NCBI GenBank assembly: GCA_031280705.1
Contig: JAITGJ010000139.1
Span: 1 to 14,386 of the forward strand
DNA from: Spirochaetaceae bacterium
GTDB taxonomy: Bacteria > Spirochaetota > Spirochaetia > Treponematales > Breznakiellaceae
Direction of reading: 5' to 3'
DNA length: 14,386 nt
Part shown: positions 1-7,251 of the stretch, in pieces
Layout of the letters: every line of letters starts with the position of its first letter
Numbering within the stretch: the stretch's first letter is position 1
Translations under genes and position numbers: made by a program
The notes under the pieces: model-generated
Seen by the model: only the letters and a program-made list of their open reading frames with translations
What the model was told of the DNA's origin: nothing
Database searches by the model: none

Positions 1-296
1 ATGGAAAGGTAGGGGATCAGGGCGAGTTCCTGGTGGATGATGACGATGCCCTTTTCTTCGCTCTGCTTTATCGTGTGAAACTTGCACAATTCACCGCCGT
101 AGTGAATTTCACCCGTATACGTCCCGTAGGGATACACCCCGGACAGTACATTCATCAAGGTGGACTTACCCGCGCCGTTTTCGCCTACCAGGGCGTGAAT
201 CTCGCCCCCGCGCACGGACAGGTTCACGTCCCGCAGCGCGTAAACTCCCGAAAATTCTTTGGCAATTCCGCGCATTTCAAGCAAATTCTCTTGCAT
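1..296 (-). CDS. gguA: Sugar ABC transporter ATP-binding protein, GguA type (partial, N-terminal 98 codons)
   Basis: Read on the minus strand, this open frame starts at ATG 296-294 and runs off the left edge. It gives an ABC ATPase N-terminus with Walker A GENGAGKST (about residues 35-43) and a Q-loop in IIHQELALIP (about residue 86). The stretch GVYPYGTYTGEIHY is typical of the GguA/XylG/MmsA group, which carries two fused nucleotide-binding domains and powers pentose/hexose import. A strong Shine-Dalgarno AGGAGG (301-306) lies 4 bases before the start. The ChvE-type binding protein lies directly upstream on the same strand, so this is the ATPase of the same importer; the permease (GguB-like) is expected beyond base 1. 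Seen: motifs and frame. Inferred: the missing second half and the exact sugar. Confidence 0.92.
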   Translation of the reverse strand, partial: MQENLLEMRGIAKEFSGVYALRDVNLSVRGGEIHALVGENGAGKSTLMNVLSGVYPYGTYTGEIHYGGELCKFHTIKQSEEKGIVIIHQELALIPYLS

Positions 297-300
297 GATG

Positions 301-316
301 CCTCCTATGCAAGGAG
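301..316 (-). promoter_or_regulatory. Shine-Dalgarno of gguA inside a small hairpin
   Basis: On the minus strand CTCCT (316-312) can pair with AGGAG (306-302) of the ribosome binding site across a 5-base loop. The stem is only 5 bp, so the sequestration is possible but weak. It could damp translation of the ATPase relative to the binding protein. Confidence 0.35.
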
Positions 317-332
317 AGCGGCCGGCGGCGGT

Positions 333-373
333 GTCAGGCATACCGTCGGTAATACCATCAGGTAATACCTGAC
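333..373 (-). other. Imperfect stem-loop between chvE and gguA
   Basis: GTCAGG (333-338) pairs with CCTGAC (368-373), and the stem continues imperfectly through ATACC/GGTAAT. An alternative fold is the perfect 15-base palindrome TCAGGTA-A-TACCTGA (358-372). No U-run follows, so this is more likely an mRNA-stabilising or processing structure than a terminator. Confidence 0.45.
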
Positions 374-388
374 GGTAACGCCAACGTC

Positions 389-412
389 GTCCGGTTCTTT
401 TCAGAACCGGAC
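389..412 (-). other. Perfect 9-bp stem-loop just after chvE
   Basis: GTCCGGTTC (389-397) and GAACCGGAC (404-412) form a perfect stem around a 6-base loop, 25 bases after the chvE stop codon. Hairpins at this position in binding-protein operons often protect the upstream transcript, giving more binding protein than ATPase. No T-run follows on the minus strand, so a strong terminator is unlikely. Confidence 0.6.
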
Positions 413-437
413 TTCCGCCGGCCGGCGTTGCGTCTCC

Positions 438-1517
438 TTATTGAAAATCAGCCGCCCGGTAGTAGCCTGAGTCAAAGAGCATGGCCTGGTAGTTATCAAG
501 CGTTACGACCACCGGGTCGCAGAGGTATGACGGAATTATCCCCGTGCCGTTATTGTAGGTTTGCCGGTCGTTGATTTCGGGCTGCGCGCCTTTAACCAGC
601 GAGTCAACCATACCCACCACCTTTTCCGCGAGCGTCCGGGTGTCTTTGAATACGGACATAATCTGGGTACCGGCCATCATATTTTTCACGGACGTGGTGT
701 CGCAGTCCTGGCCGGTGGTAATGGGGAAGTTGTCTCTGGTCCAGCCCGCGGCAACCAGGGCGTTGGTAACGCCGATGGAGGTAGAGTCGTTGGAACAAAG
801 CACCGCGTCCAGCCTGGTACCGCCCGGGCGGTAGTTGAAGGTCTGGATAAGGTTTTCAAAGCGCTTTTGGGCGTCTTCGGTTGACCAGTTGGGGGTCGCG
901 CACTGGGCGATGGTGGTCTGGCCGGACTTTACCACAAGCTTTCCGCTGTCGATGTAGGGCTGCAGTACGCTCATCGCGCCGCCGAAAAAGAAATTCACAT
1001 TATTGTCATCCGGCGCGCCGGTTACCAACTCAATATTGAAGGGGCCCGCGGCAGTTGCCAGGCCGAGCTTATCGACCAGGAACTGCCCCTGCATAACGCC
1101 GACCTTGAAGTTGTCAAAAGTCGCGTAATAGGACACGGCGTCGCTGTTCATGATCAGCCGGTCATAGGAAATAACGGGAATGTTCTTCGCCTTGGCCTCT
1201 TTGAGCACTTCGGTCAGTGAACCGCCGCCAATGGCCGCGATGACAATTACCTTAACGCCGCCTACGATCATATTCTCGATCTGGCCGACCTGGGTGGGAA
1301 TGTCGTTCTCCCCGCCGTACTGTAAATCAACCCGGTAGCCCGCGGCTTCAAGCTGCCGCCTCATGTTTTCCCCGTCCTGATTCCAGCGCTGAAGACTCTT
1401 GGTGGGCATGGCCACCCCGATCTTCGGCGCGGCAGAGGTTCCGCTTTTTCCGGTACAACCGGCCAGAACCGCCGACAGCGCCAGCAATACTGCCGCTCCG
1501 CGCAATACCCTTTTCAT
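438..1517 (-). CDS. chvE: ChvE-type periplasmic sugar-binding lipoprotein
   Basis: This 359-residue protein is a substrate-binding component of a sugar ABC importer (periplasmic-binding-protein fold, Peripla_BP_4 type). A lipoprotein signal is clear: MKRVLRGAAV, a hydrophobic stretch, then lipobox LAGC with Cys21. The mature part carries the ChvE/XylF hallmarks in order: KIGVAMPTKSLQRW (about 32), VDLQYGGENDIPTQVGQIENM (about 63-83), VISYDRLIMNSDAVSYYATFDN, then PFNIELVTGAPDDNN and SGKLVVKSGQ, with GQDCDTTSVKN and ending PSYLCDPVVV. The start has Shine-Dalgarno AAGGAG about 6 bases upstream. ChvE homologues bind galactose, arabinose, glucose or xylose; the exact ligand here cannot be read. 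It is first in an operon with the GguA-type ATPase. Unlike Agrobacterium ChvE it is lipid-anchored rather than free. Confidence 0.93.
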   Translation of the reverse strand: MKRVLRGAAVLLALSAVLAGCTGKSGTSAAPKIGVAMPTKSLQRWNQDGENMRRQLEAAGYRVDLQYGGENDIPTQVGQIENMIVGGVKVIVIAAIGGGSLTEVLKEAKAKNIPVISYDRLIMNSDAVSYYATFDNFKVGVMQGQFLVDKLGLATAAGPFNIELVTGAPDDNNVNFFFGGAMSVLQPYIDSGKLVVKSGQTTIAQCATPNWSTEDAQKRFENLIQTFNYRPGGTRLDAVLCSNDSTSIGVTNALVAAGWTRDNFPITTGQDCDTTSVKNMMAGTQIMSVFKDTRTLAEKVVGMVDSLVKGAQPEINDRQTYNNGTGIIPSYLCDPVVVTLDNYQAMLFDSGYYRAADFQ

Positions 1518-1673
1518 ATTCCGCTCCTTCTTTGCCGCCGGTCCGTGCCGGACGGCTCAGTTAATTTGTCCACGCGGGCCGCACGGTCCGCGCTATCTTT
1601 TCCGCGAAGACCTCCTATCTCCGCGGCAAAGTTCATAAAAGAGGGGAAAGCGCGCGCCCGCGCTGCCGGCGGC

Positions 1674-1717
1674 CCGCCCCAACAAGGGGGCGGCGTCTAA
1701 AACCGGCGGCTGGTTTT
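1674..1717. other. Two adjacent hairpins upstream of chvE
   Basis: CCGCCCC (1674-1680) pairs with GGGGCGG (1687-1693). AAAACC (1699-1704) pairs with GGTTTT (1712-1717). They lie about 160-200 bases upstream of the chvE start, so they would be in its 5' leader if transcription starts further upstream. Confidence 0.4.
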
Positions 1718-1896
1718 GCAAAAAATAACGGGGTACCGGCGCGCCCAATTGGAGAAATGGTACCCGGAGAGCGTTTCGCTTGAGGTTTTTTGCCGGAAAA
1801 GTGATAAGGAACGGTATGCGTTTTGACGGGAAAAACGAGGCTGATGGTGGAAGATAAATCACTGTGTGGAAATGAATTACATACGCGTCCTCCTCT

Positions 1897-1908
1897 GGGG
1901 GGGGGGGG
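1897..1908 (+). repeat. Poly-G tract, 12 G
   Basis: An uninterrupted run of 12 G. On the minus strand the C-run is followed by AGAGGAGGACGCGT and then ATG directly followed by TAA, i.e. a good ribosome binding site feeding a start codon that stops at once. The tract is about 380 bases upstream of chvE and 310 upstream of the DMT start. Runs this long are prone to slippage. Confidence 0.9.
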
Positions 1909-2191
1909 CGTTGATATGTGGAAACAGCAGGCTCAGGCGGCTTTACCGGGGAAATATTTTTTGCGGTTTTGTATAAAAGCGCGGCCCGCAGCCCGCTTTT
2001 TGTCCGCAGGCAATTAATCCCGGCATTTTGCCCCGTTAAATTCATGGGAGTATTATGGGGCCTCCAGGCGGATATGTCAAGCATTCGGGGCGAATTTTCT
2101 GAAAAAATGTTCATTATTTTAAGCGGCGCGGTTTCCGGACAGGTCCCCTCAAAAAGACTTTTATGGAGAGCGGCCGCCCGGCGCGGGGCGC

Positions 2192-2220
2192 TTCCCTTCC
2201 GGCCCGCGCCGGGATATACT
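2192..2220 (+). promoter_or_regulatory. Putative promoter of the DMT permease gene (leaderless type)
   Basis: TATACT at 2215-2220 is a good -10 box lying 8 bases before ATG 2229. The matching -35 region (TTCCCT, 2192-2197, 17-base spacer) is weak. Transcription would start at or next to the ATG. Spacing matches the promoter of the VanY-like gene exactly. Confidence 0.5.
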
Positions 2221-2228
2221 CAATGCCC

Positions 2229-3158
2229 ATGACTCAGCCCGGCACATCCGCGCAAAAACTGGGCCAGGGGGCAATTCTCCTCTGCGCCGTTCTCTGGAGC
2301 ACCTCCGGCCTTTTTATCAAGCTTGTTGACTGGAACCCGCCGACCATTGCCGGCGCGCGAAGTATTATCGCGGCGCTTTTTCTCTTCGCGCTCCGGCGGC
2401 GGAAGCGGACGGCGCGTCCCGGCGCGGACCAAACTGCCGCGCGGCAAACGGACGGAAGCGCCAAAAAGCGCGGCGTACCGTTCGCGGGGGACGGGTTTTA
2501 TGTGTTCGCCGGCGGGTTCGCGTATGCCGTTACCATGATTACGTTCGTGCTCGCCAACAAACTTACGTCACCGGCAAACGCGATACTCATTCAGTACAGC
2601 GCCCCCGTCTGGGCGGCGGTTTTGGGCTGGCTCATCGCCGGGGAGCGGCCGCGGGGGGAACACGGGGCGGCGCTGCTGCTCGTGTTTCTGGGCCTGTATC
2701 TTTTTTTCCGGGACGGAATAGGAGGCGGCAATTTTACCGGCGACATGATCGCGGTCTGTTCCGGCATTGCGTTCGGCGCACAGTCGGTTTTTCTGCGCAT
2801 GATAAAAAAAGGAAATCCCGCGGACGCAATGCTTGTGTCGCAGATTCTCACCGCGCTTTTTTCCCTGCCGTTTTTCTTTTTTTACCCGCCGTCCCTTTCC
2901 GCCGTCTCCATTATGGCGGTGCTTTTTATGGGGACCATACAGATAGGCGCGGCGGCGGCGCTTTTTGCCTGGGGCATCAGGCGGGTTACCGCCCTTACGG
3001 CCATGCTGACCGCCGCGATTGAGCCGGTACTGAACCCGCTCTGGGTATTTGCCGTAACCGGGGAAAAGCCTTCCCTCCGCGCCGCCGCGGGCGGCGCGAT
3101 CATTATCGCCGCAGTCATCATGTCTTCTATTGTATCAGCATGGCGTCGCCGTAGCTGA
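2229..3158 (+). CDS. EamA/DMT-family membrane transporter
   Basis: A drug/metabolite transporter-superfamily permease of 309 residues from ATG 2229. Two EamA repeats are visible. The first starts GAILLCAVLWSTSGLFIKL and runs through a hydrophobic string with the family stretch NAILIQYSAPVWAAVLGWL-GE (about residues 117-140). The second includes CSGIAFGAQSVFLRM and AAIEPVLNPLWVFAVTGEKPS near the C-terminus. About ten membrane segments fit, with a basic, polar cytoplasmic loop after the second (residues about 55-80). Substrate cannot be predicted; such proteins often export metabolites or amino acids. I chose ATG 2229 because the -10 box TATACT ends at 2220, making ATG 2223 and 2163 unlikely to be transcribed; there is no Shine-Dalgarno at any of them. 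The last 32 bases overlap queA tail to tail. Confidence 0.85.
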   Translation: MTQPGTSAQKLGQGAILLCAVLWSTSGLFIKLVDWNPPTIAGARSIIAALFLFALRRRKRTARPGADQTAARQTDGSAKKRGVPFAGDGFYVFAGGFAYAVTMITFVLANKLTSPANAILIQYSAPVWAAVLGWLIAGERPRGEHGAALLLVFLGLYLFFRDGIGGGNFTGDMIAVCSGIAFGAQSVFLRMIKKGNPADAMLVSQILTALFSLPFFFFYPPSLSAVSIMAVLFMGTIQIGAAAALFAWGIRRVTALTAMLTAAIEPVLNPLWVFAVTGEKPSLRAAAGGAIIIAAVIMSSIVSAWRRRS

Positions 3159-4155
3159 AAAAACGGTACCCCTCCCGCACGGCTTCCCCGTAGCTTTCCA
3201 TGATGAATTCTCTCCCCGCAAAAGCGGAAACCAGCATGAGCAGCGTTGATTCAGGCGTGTGGAAATTGGTGAACAGTGTTTCTGTTACCCTGAATGCGTG
3301 TCCAGGATACATGAATAGTGATGTCGTGCCGTCTCCCCGTTTAAGCGCGCCGTTTTCCCATGCCGATTCCAGGGTGCGGACAGAAGTTGTTCCTATCGCG
3401 GTAATATTCCTGCGCTCCGCTTTTGCCTGTTCAATGCGCTCCGCCGCAGGCCCGGTAATGGTGTACGATTCTTCGTGCATGGCGTGGTCCTCAATATGTT
3501 CCGTCCGCACGGGCAAAAAGGTGCCCAGCCCCACATGCAGCGTGATAAATACGGTTTCAAATCCTTTTTGCGCGAGTTCCGCGAGGAGTTCCCCGCTAAA
3601 GTGCAGTCCCGCGGTGGGCGCCGCCGCGGAACGGAGCGCGTTCCCCCGTTCGGCGTACACCGTCTGGTAGCGTTCACTGTCATCCGCGCCGTCTTCCCGG
3701 CCCAGGTAGGGGGGAAGGGGCACGCGCCCGTGCACATCAAGCCAGACGTCGTCAATGGGCCGGTCAAAGGCGATATGGCGGAATTCTCCCGCGCCGCCGG
3801 TAATTTCCCCGGAAACGCCGTCCGTAAAATCGTAGCGGCTCCCGGTCCGCCGCCGTTTTGCCCGCCGGACCAGGGCGCGCCAGGTGGTTTCATTCAGGCG
3901 GTGTAACAGTAAAAACTCCGTCCGTGCGCCCGTGCCCCGGTCAATTGCCGGGAGCCGGGCCTTCCTGACCCGGGAATTGTTGAAAACAAGCAGAGAACCT
4001 TCCGGCAGCAGCGCGGGAAGGTCCCGCACCACATGGTGCCGCCGCGTTCCGGCCTTCCGGTTCAAAACCATCAGGCGGCTCTCTGCGCGATTTGGGAGCG
4101 GCTGCCGCGCGATGAGGCGCTCCGGCAGTTCAAAAGAAAAATCGCTTTTTTTCAT
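3127..4155 (-). CDS. queA: S-adenosylmethionine:tRNA ribosyltransferase-isomerase (QueA)
   Basis: QueA transfers and isomerises the ribose of S-adenosylmethionine onto 7-aminomethyl-7-deazaguanine in tRNA, giving epoxyqueuosine, the penultimate step of queuosine synthesis at the wobble position. The 342-residue length is standard. Family signatures in order: DFSFELPERLIARQP at the N-terminus, LLVFNNSRVRKARL, PLPPYL, RSAAAPTAGLHFS, HVGLGTFLPV, and GTTSVRTLES-A. The open frame extends upstream to 4371, but ATG 4155 fits the family start (MKKSDFSFELP). No Shine-Dalgarno precedes it; instead a -10 box lies 9 bases upstream, suggesting a leaderless message. Its 3' end overlaps the DMT gene by 32 bases on the opposite strand. 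No other queuosine gene is nearby. Confidence 0.95.
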   Translation of the reverse strand: MKKSDFSFELPERLIARQPLPNRAESRLMVLNRKAGTRRHHVVRDLPALLPEGSLLVFNNSRVRKARLPAIDRGTGARTEFLLLHRLNETTWRALVRRAKRRRTGSRYDFTDGVSGEITGGAGEFRHIAFDRPIDDVWLDVHGRVPLPPYLGREDGADDSERYQTVYAERGNALRSAAAPTAGLHFSGELLAELAQKGFETVFITLHVGLGTFLPVRTEHIEDHAMHEESYTITGPAAERIEQAKAERRNITAIGTTSVRTLESAWENGALKRGDGTTSLFMYPGHAFRVTETLFTNFHTPESTLLMLVSAFAGREFIMESYGEAVREGYRFFSYGDAMLIQ

Positions 4156-4164
4156 GGGCGTTTC

Positions 4165-4194
4165 AGTATACCATCGCCGGTAATCCGGCGGCAA
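4165..4194 (-). promoter_or_regulatory. queA promoter, leaderless type
   Basis: On the minus strand TTGCCG (4194-4189), an 18-base spacer, then TATACT (4170-4165), followed by 9 bases and the queA ATG at 4155. The transcript should begin within about 3 bases of the start codon. Confidence 0.7.
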
Positions 4195-4231
4195 CCGCAC
4201 CGCTGCCCGGACGCCTGAAAACGGTGTGTCG

Positions 4232-5416
4232 TCAGGATGCCGCGGACGCTTCTCCGGTTCCCAGCAGCATCCCTCCGGCAAAAACCGTAAGCGGCGCGGA
4301 CAGCACAAGTCCAAAACAGCCCGCCAGGGTATGCACCACTTCTGAAGAAACCCACACCATATTGATGACATTTTCCAGCGGAACGCCCTGCGCGAGAAAC
4401 GTCATAATCATGGCGGTATATTCGGCGGAATAGGCAAGTAACAGTGTTGTAGACATGGTTCCAGCGGCCTGACGGGCCACGGTAAAACCGGAGCGCATCA
4501 GAATCAGCCGGCTCATGGCGGGCTGCTGCTTTTTTATTTCGTCCATCGCGGCGGCAATGTCCATTGCCAAATCCATCACCGCGCCGGAGGCGGCGATAAA
4601 AATACCCGCAATAAAGAGGTGCGCCAGGTTGAGGTGGCCGTAGCCGGAAAAAAGCAGGGTTTCGGTAAAGGGACGCACCGCGCCGTGTATTTTGAACCAG
4701 CGCGTAAACGCGAACGCCAAAAGCGCGGTAAAAAACAAGCCGCTCATCGCGCCCAGAAACCCAACCAGTGCCCGGCGGGAAAGTCCACCCACCAGAAACA
4801 TAATCAGCGCGGTAATAATGACAATGATAATGAGGGAGCCGGCGATGGGGTTCCAGCCCCGCAGTATCATGGGGTAGAGTATGCGGATAAGTGCGGCAGC
4901 CGAAAATATAAATGAAATAACGATTTTTAGCCCCATCCAGCCCATGATGATAAATACTGCGGCGATAAAGGCGGCAGCGAGGAAAATTGTTTTACTGCTG
5001 CGGTAATGGTCGATAACCTGTGCATAGGTAACCGCGCCGTTTTCATCAAGGTTGAGAACGGCAAAGGCGATGTCGCCTCTGGCAAAAACCTTGTCAACTT
5101 CCATTTTTCCCATCAGGTTATTTGATGAAGCATGTATTTCGCCCCGGTGCGGGCCGGAAAGAATCGTAATTTCAAGCTGCTGTTCACCCTGCCTAACCGG
5201 GCCGATAATTTTCAGTTTCTCATTGTTCACTTCAACAATTTTCACATTTGCCCGCATTGCGCGGGATACCATGCCGCTTTCTCCAAAGCCTATGGGCACG
5301 AACATAATCAGCGCGGTCAACAATCCCGTAACCGCGGTAAAAACCGCGTCCCGTCTGGATTCCCTAAGTCCAAAGCCCAGGAAGGACATTTTTTTTGCTG
5401 TTTTGTGACGATTCAC
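4232..5416 (-). CDS. YibE/F-family membrane protein
   Basis: A 394-residue integral membrane protein of the YibE/F family, whose biochemical role is not established. One membrane segment near residues 25-45 is followed by a roughly 95-residue extracytoplasmic domain (NVKIVEVNNEKLKIIGPVRQ through AVTYAQVIDHYR), which has the beta-rich pattern typical of the family. About seven hydrophobic helices follow (from FLAAAFIAAVFIIMGWMG to the C-terminus) with the conserved GAVMDLAMDIAAAMDE and GTMSTTLLLAYS stretches. The start is GTG at 5416-5414, chosen because Shine-Dalgarno AGGGAG lies 6 bases upstream and the next ATG leaves no good site. It lies 75 bases downstream of the alkaline phosphatase on the same strand, so the two may be co-transcribed across the 14-base homopolymer. 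queA follows 76 bases later with its own promoter. Confidence 0.88.
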   Translation of the reverse strand: MNRHKTAKKMSFLGFGLRESRRDAVFTAVTGLLTALIMFVPIGFGESGMVSRAMRANVKIVEVNNEKLKIIGPVRQGEQQLEITILSGPHRGEIHASSNNLMGKMEVDKVFARGDIAFAVLNLDENGAVTYAQVIDHYRSSKTIFLAAAFIAAVFIIMGWMGLKIVISFIFSAAALIRILYPMILRGWNPIAGSLIIIVIITALIMFLVGGLSRRALVGFLGAMSGLFFTALLAFAFTRWFKIHGAVRPFTETLLFSGYGHLNLAHLFIAGIFIAASGAVMDLAMDIAAAMDEIKKQQPAMSRLILMRSGFTVARQAAGTMSTTLLLAYSAEYTAMIMTFLAQGVPLENVINMVWVSSEVVHTLAGCFGLVLSAPLTVFAGGMLLGTGEASAAS

Positions 5417-5476
5417 GTGATTCTCCCTGAGAAATTACTCCGCCGCCTCCCGGCCATTGAACCGGTGAACATGACC

Positions 5477-5490
5477 GGGGGGGGGGGGGG
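5477..5490 (+). repeat. Poly-G tract, 14 G (C14 in the transcript)
   Basis: Fourteen uninterrupted G. On the minus strand the C-run begins one base after the TAA stop codon of the alkaline phosphatase and ends 60 bases before the GTG start of the YibE/F gene. Length change would alter neither reading frame but would change the spacing or stability of the intercistronic RNA, or of a promoter that overlaps it. Confidence 0.92.
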
Positions 5491-5491
5491 A

Positions 5492-6967
5492 TTATGGTAT
5501 GCGCAGATTCATTGCGCTGGCCAGTTTACGGAACAGATCCGTATTGTCATAGTAACCGCCGAAAATAGCTTCGTGCGCGCCTGATGCAAAGACGGGAACC
5601 GGAACGCCGGTGTGGGCGTAGCTCGTCCAGCCGATGCCTGCGGTCTGGTTCATTATCTGCGTCAGCTTTACCGTCAGCGGTTCGTAGCCGCCGTAGAGCA
5701 GATACTGATCTTCGGCAAAGGAACGTTCCTGTTCGTTGCCCATTGAACGTTGAAAGGCAAACTCAATCTGTTCTTTCTGGAACGGGGAAAGCGCATCAAA
5801 ATCAATACCAAAGGATTCCCTGATTGCCGGAACCAGATCGGCAAGCCGCCCGCGCGCGGCGGGGGTGTTCCGTTTATAGGGGGCCAGCACTTCGGTATCA
5901 AAAGCCACATAGGATTTTTTTTGCCGGCCCACTTTGTCAAAAAAGGTGTCGTACTGGGTTCCGGCAAAACCAATGGTAAGTCCCCCGGTCTCGTGGTCCC
6001 CGGTAACTACGATAAGCGTTTCACCGGGATGTTTGCCGGCAAACTCCTGGGCGGCGCGGATTGCCGCATCCAGCGAGAGCACATCGTGAATGGCCGCGCC
6101 CGCGTCATTGGCGTGGCACGCCCAGTCAACCTTTCCGCCTTCAACCATCATAAAAAACCCGTTGGGGTTGTCCAGCAGTTCAATGCCTTTTCTGGTGTAA
6201 TCGGCAAGGGAAAGCTCGTCCATCGTCCGGTCAATTTCGTACTTCATGGCGCCTGAATCCTGCAGTACCGGGCTTATGGCAATCACGCTGCCCGCGCCGG
6301 GTCTGAGCGCGTTAAAGCCGTCTACGGTGTCAACATAGGTGTAGCCATGTGCGCGGGCAATATCAACCGCATCGCGCTGGTCTTTGTTTTTCCCGGTGCG
6401 CTGATCGATGGAGCCGCCGGCAAAATACTCAAAGCCGCTCTGGGCAAGCTGCACGGCAATATCATAGTAATTACCGCGCGAAGGTACCTTCGCGTAAAAC
6501 GAAGCCGGCGTGGCATGGTTCAGCGTTACTGTTGACACAATGCCTACCTTCATTCCCGCTTCATGGGCGTACTCGGCAATGGTTTTGAACGCCTGGGTTT
6601 TTCCCGCGTCCATGTTGATAACGCCGCTCAGCGTTTTATTCCCCGTTGCAATCGCCGTTCCCGCAGAAGCGGAATCGGTGATAAAAGTTCCCGCGTCGTA
6701 GGTGGTGGCAAGCCCCGCAGAGGGAAACCGGGTAAAGCCAAGCCGCGTAACATTGATGTCCATCGAAGACCGCGCCGTGGAGAACACCTCCGCAGAACTG
6801 ATCTGCGGCATTGCCATCCCGTCACCGATAAACAGAAATACATACTTTGCCCGCCCTGTTCCGGCAAGCGCAGTATTCCGTGCGGCGTCCTCCGCCGCGC
6901 CCCTGCAGGCGAACAGGCCCGGAAAGCCCAGGGCCAGCGCGAGCAGCACGCCAATACGAATCTTCAT
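5492..6967 (-). CDS. Alkaline phosphatase lipoprotein (PhoA family)
   Basis: A secreted, lipid-anchored phosphomonoesterase of the metal-dependent alkaline phosphatase superfamily (PF00245 type), 491 residues. The signal peptide MKIRIGVLLALALG ends in lipobox LFAC with Cys21. KYVFLFIGDGMA supplies the first metal-binding Asp (Asp49). TDSASAGTAIATG carries the nucleophilic Ser99 in the D-S-A context. Further metal ligands sit in EGGKVDWACHANDAG and in VVTGDHETGG. The C-terminal YAHTGVPVPVFASGAHE contains the final histidines. The start at ATG 6967 is set by Shine-Dalgarno AAGGAG about 6 bases upstream and by the signal peptide; upstream in-frame codons to 7033 are not signal-like. It probably scavenges phosphate from organic esters outside the inner membrane. 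No Pho box was recognised. Confidence 0.94.
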   Translation of the reverse strand: MKIRIGVLLALALGFPGLFACRGAAEDAARNTALAGTGRAKYVFLFIGDGMAMPQISSAEVFSTARSSMDINVTRLGFTRFPSAGLATTYDAGTFITDSASAGTAIATGNKTLSGVINMDAGKTQAFKTIAEYAHEAGMKVGIVSTVTLNHATPASFYAKVPSRGNYYDIAVQLAQSGFEYFAGGSIDQRTGKNKDQRDAVDIARAHGYTYVDTVDGFNALRPGAGSVIAISPVLQDSGAMKYEIDRTMDELSLADYTRKGIELLDNPNGFFMMVEGGKVDWACHANDAGAAIHDVLSLDAAIRAAQEFAGKHPGETLIVVTGDHETGGLTIGFAGTQYDTFFDKVGRQKKSYVAFDTEVLAPYKRNTPAARGRLADLVPAIRESFGIDFDALSPFQKEQIEFAFQRSMGNEQERSFAEDQYLLYGGYEPLTVKLTQIMNQTAGIGWTSYAHTGVPVPVFASGAHEAIFGGYYDNTDLFRKLASAMNLRIP

Positions 6968-7080
6968 TCCATGCTCCTTGACGCGGCTGGTCCCGAAGGC
7001 CGCCGCGTTACTGTGTACCCACAAGATGCCCACGCATTGTTAGAACAGTGTGTGGCGGCGATGAATTTTTGTTTAATAGA

Positions 7081-7110
7081 GTTGTTTAGAAACCTCAGTT
7101 TCTAAACAAC
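7081..7110. repeat. Perfect 13-bp inverted repeat
   Basis: GTTGTTTAGAAAC (7081-7093) and GTTTCTAAACAAC (7098-7110) around a 4-base loop. Neither side is followed by a clean T-run. It lies about 115 bases upstream of the alkaline phosphatase start and begins a row of hairpins. Confidence 0.85.
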
Positions 7111-7123
7111 TTCCGCTAAAAAA

Positions 7124-7169
7124 TGCAATTTCGCAGCCCCAAAGCGCAGCGCCGGGGCGAGAAATTGCA
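7124..7169. repeat. Compound stem-loop
   Basis: Outer stem TGCAATTTC (7124-7132) with GAAATTGCA (7161-7169), inner stem GCCCC (7136-7140) with GGGGC (7154-7158), and a small GCGC/GCGC tip. It starts 14 bases after the previous hairpin. Confidence 0.8.
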
Positions 7170-7170
7170 A

Positions 7171-7207
7171 GACTTGTGAAATAACCAACCGGGTTATTGA
7201 ACAAGTC
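7171..7207. repeat. Compound stem-loop
   Basis: GACTTGT (7171-7177) pairs with ACAAGTC (7201-7207), and inside it AATAACC pairs with GGTTATT. It abuts the previous element with one base between. Confidence 0.75.
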
Positions 7208-7211
7208 CAAT

Positions 7212-7251
7212 AGCGGTTTCCGGAAACTTCTGTTTTCGGATAAATTCCGCT
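7212..7251. repeat. Compound stem-loop
   Basis: AGCGG (7212-7216) pairs with CCGCT (7247-7251). Inside, CCGGAAAC (7220-7227) pairs with GTTTTCGG (7232-7239) with one G-T wobble around TTCT. This is the fourth consecutive hairpin. Confidence 0.6.

Larger units (their letters stand above)
1518..2191. other. Non-coding divergent region between chvE and the DMT permease
   Basis: About 670 bases with no convincing gene; the one longer minus-strand frame (1593-2114) has low-complexity, proline/arginine-rich content without family features. It contains a 12-G tract (1897-1908), a GC hairpin (1674-1693), a second hairpin (1699-1717) and a GGGTACC/GGTACCC inverted repeat (1731-1737 with 1759-1765). 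I could not settle on a promoter for chvE, whose 5' leader may be long. Confidence 0.6.

Noticed and set aside
1593..2114. 173-codon minus-strand frame upstream of chvE
   Set aside because: Proline/arginine-rich, no family features, no ribosome binding site, and it crosses the poly-G tract and hairpins; typical spurious frame in GC-rich DNA.
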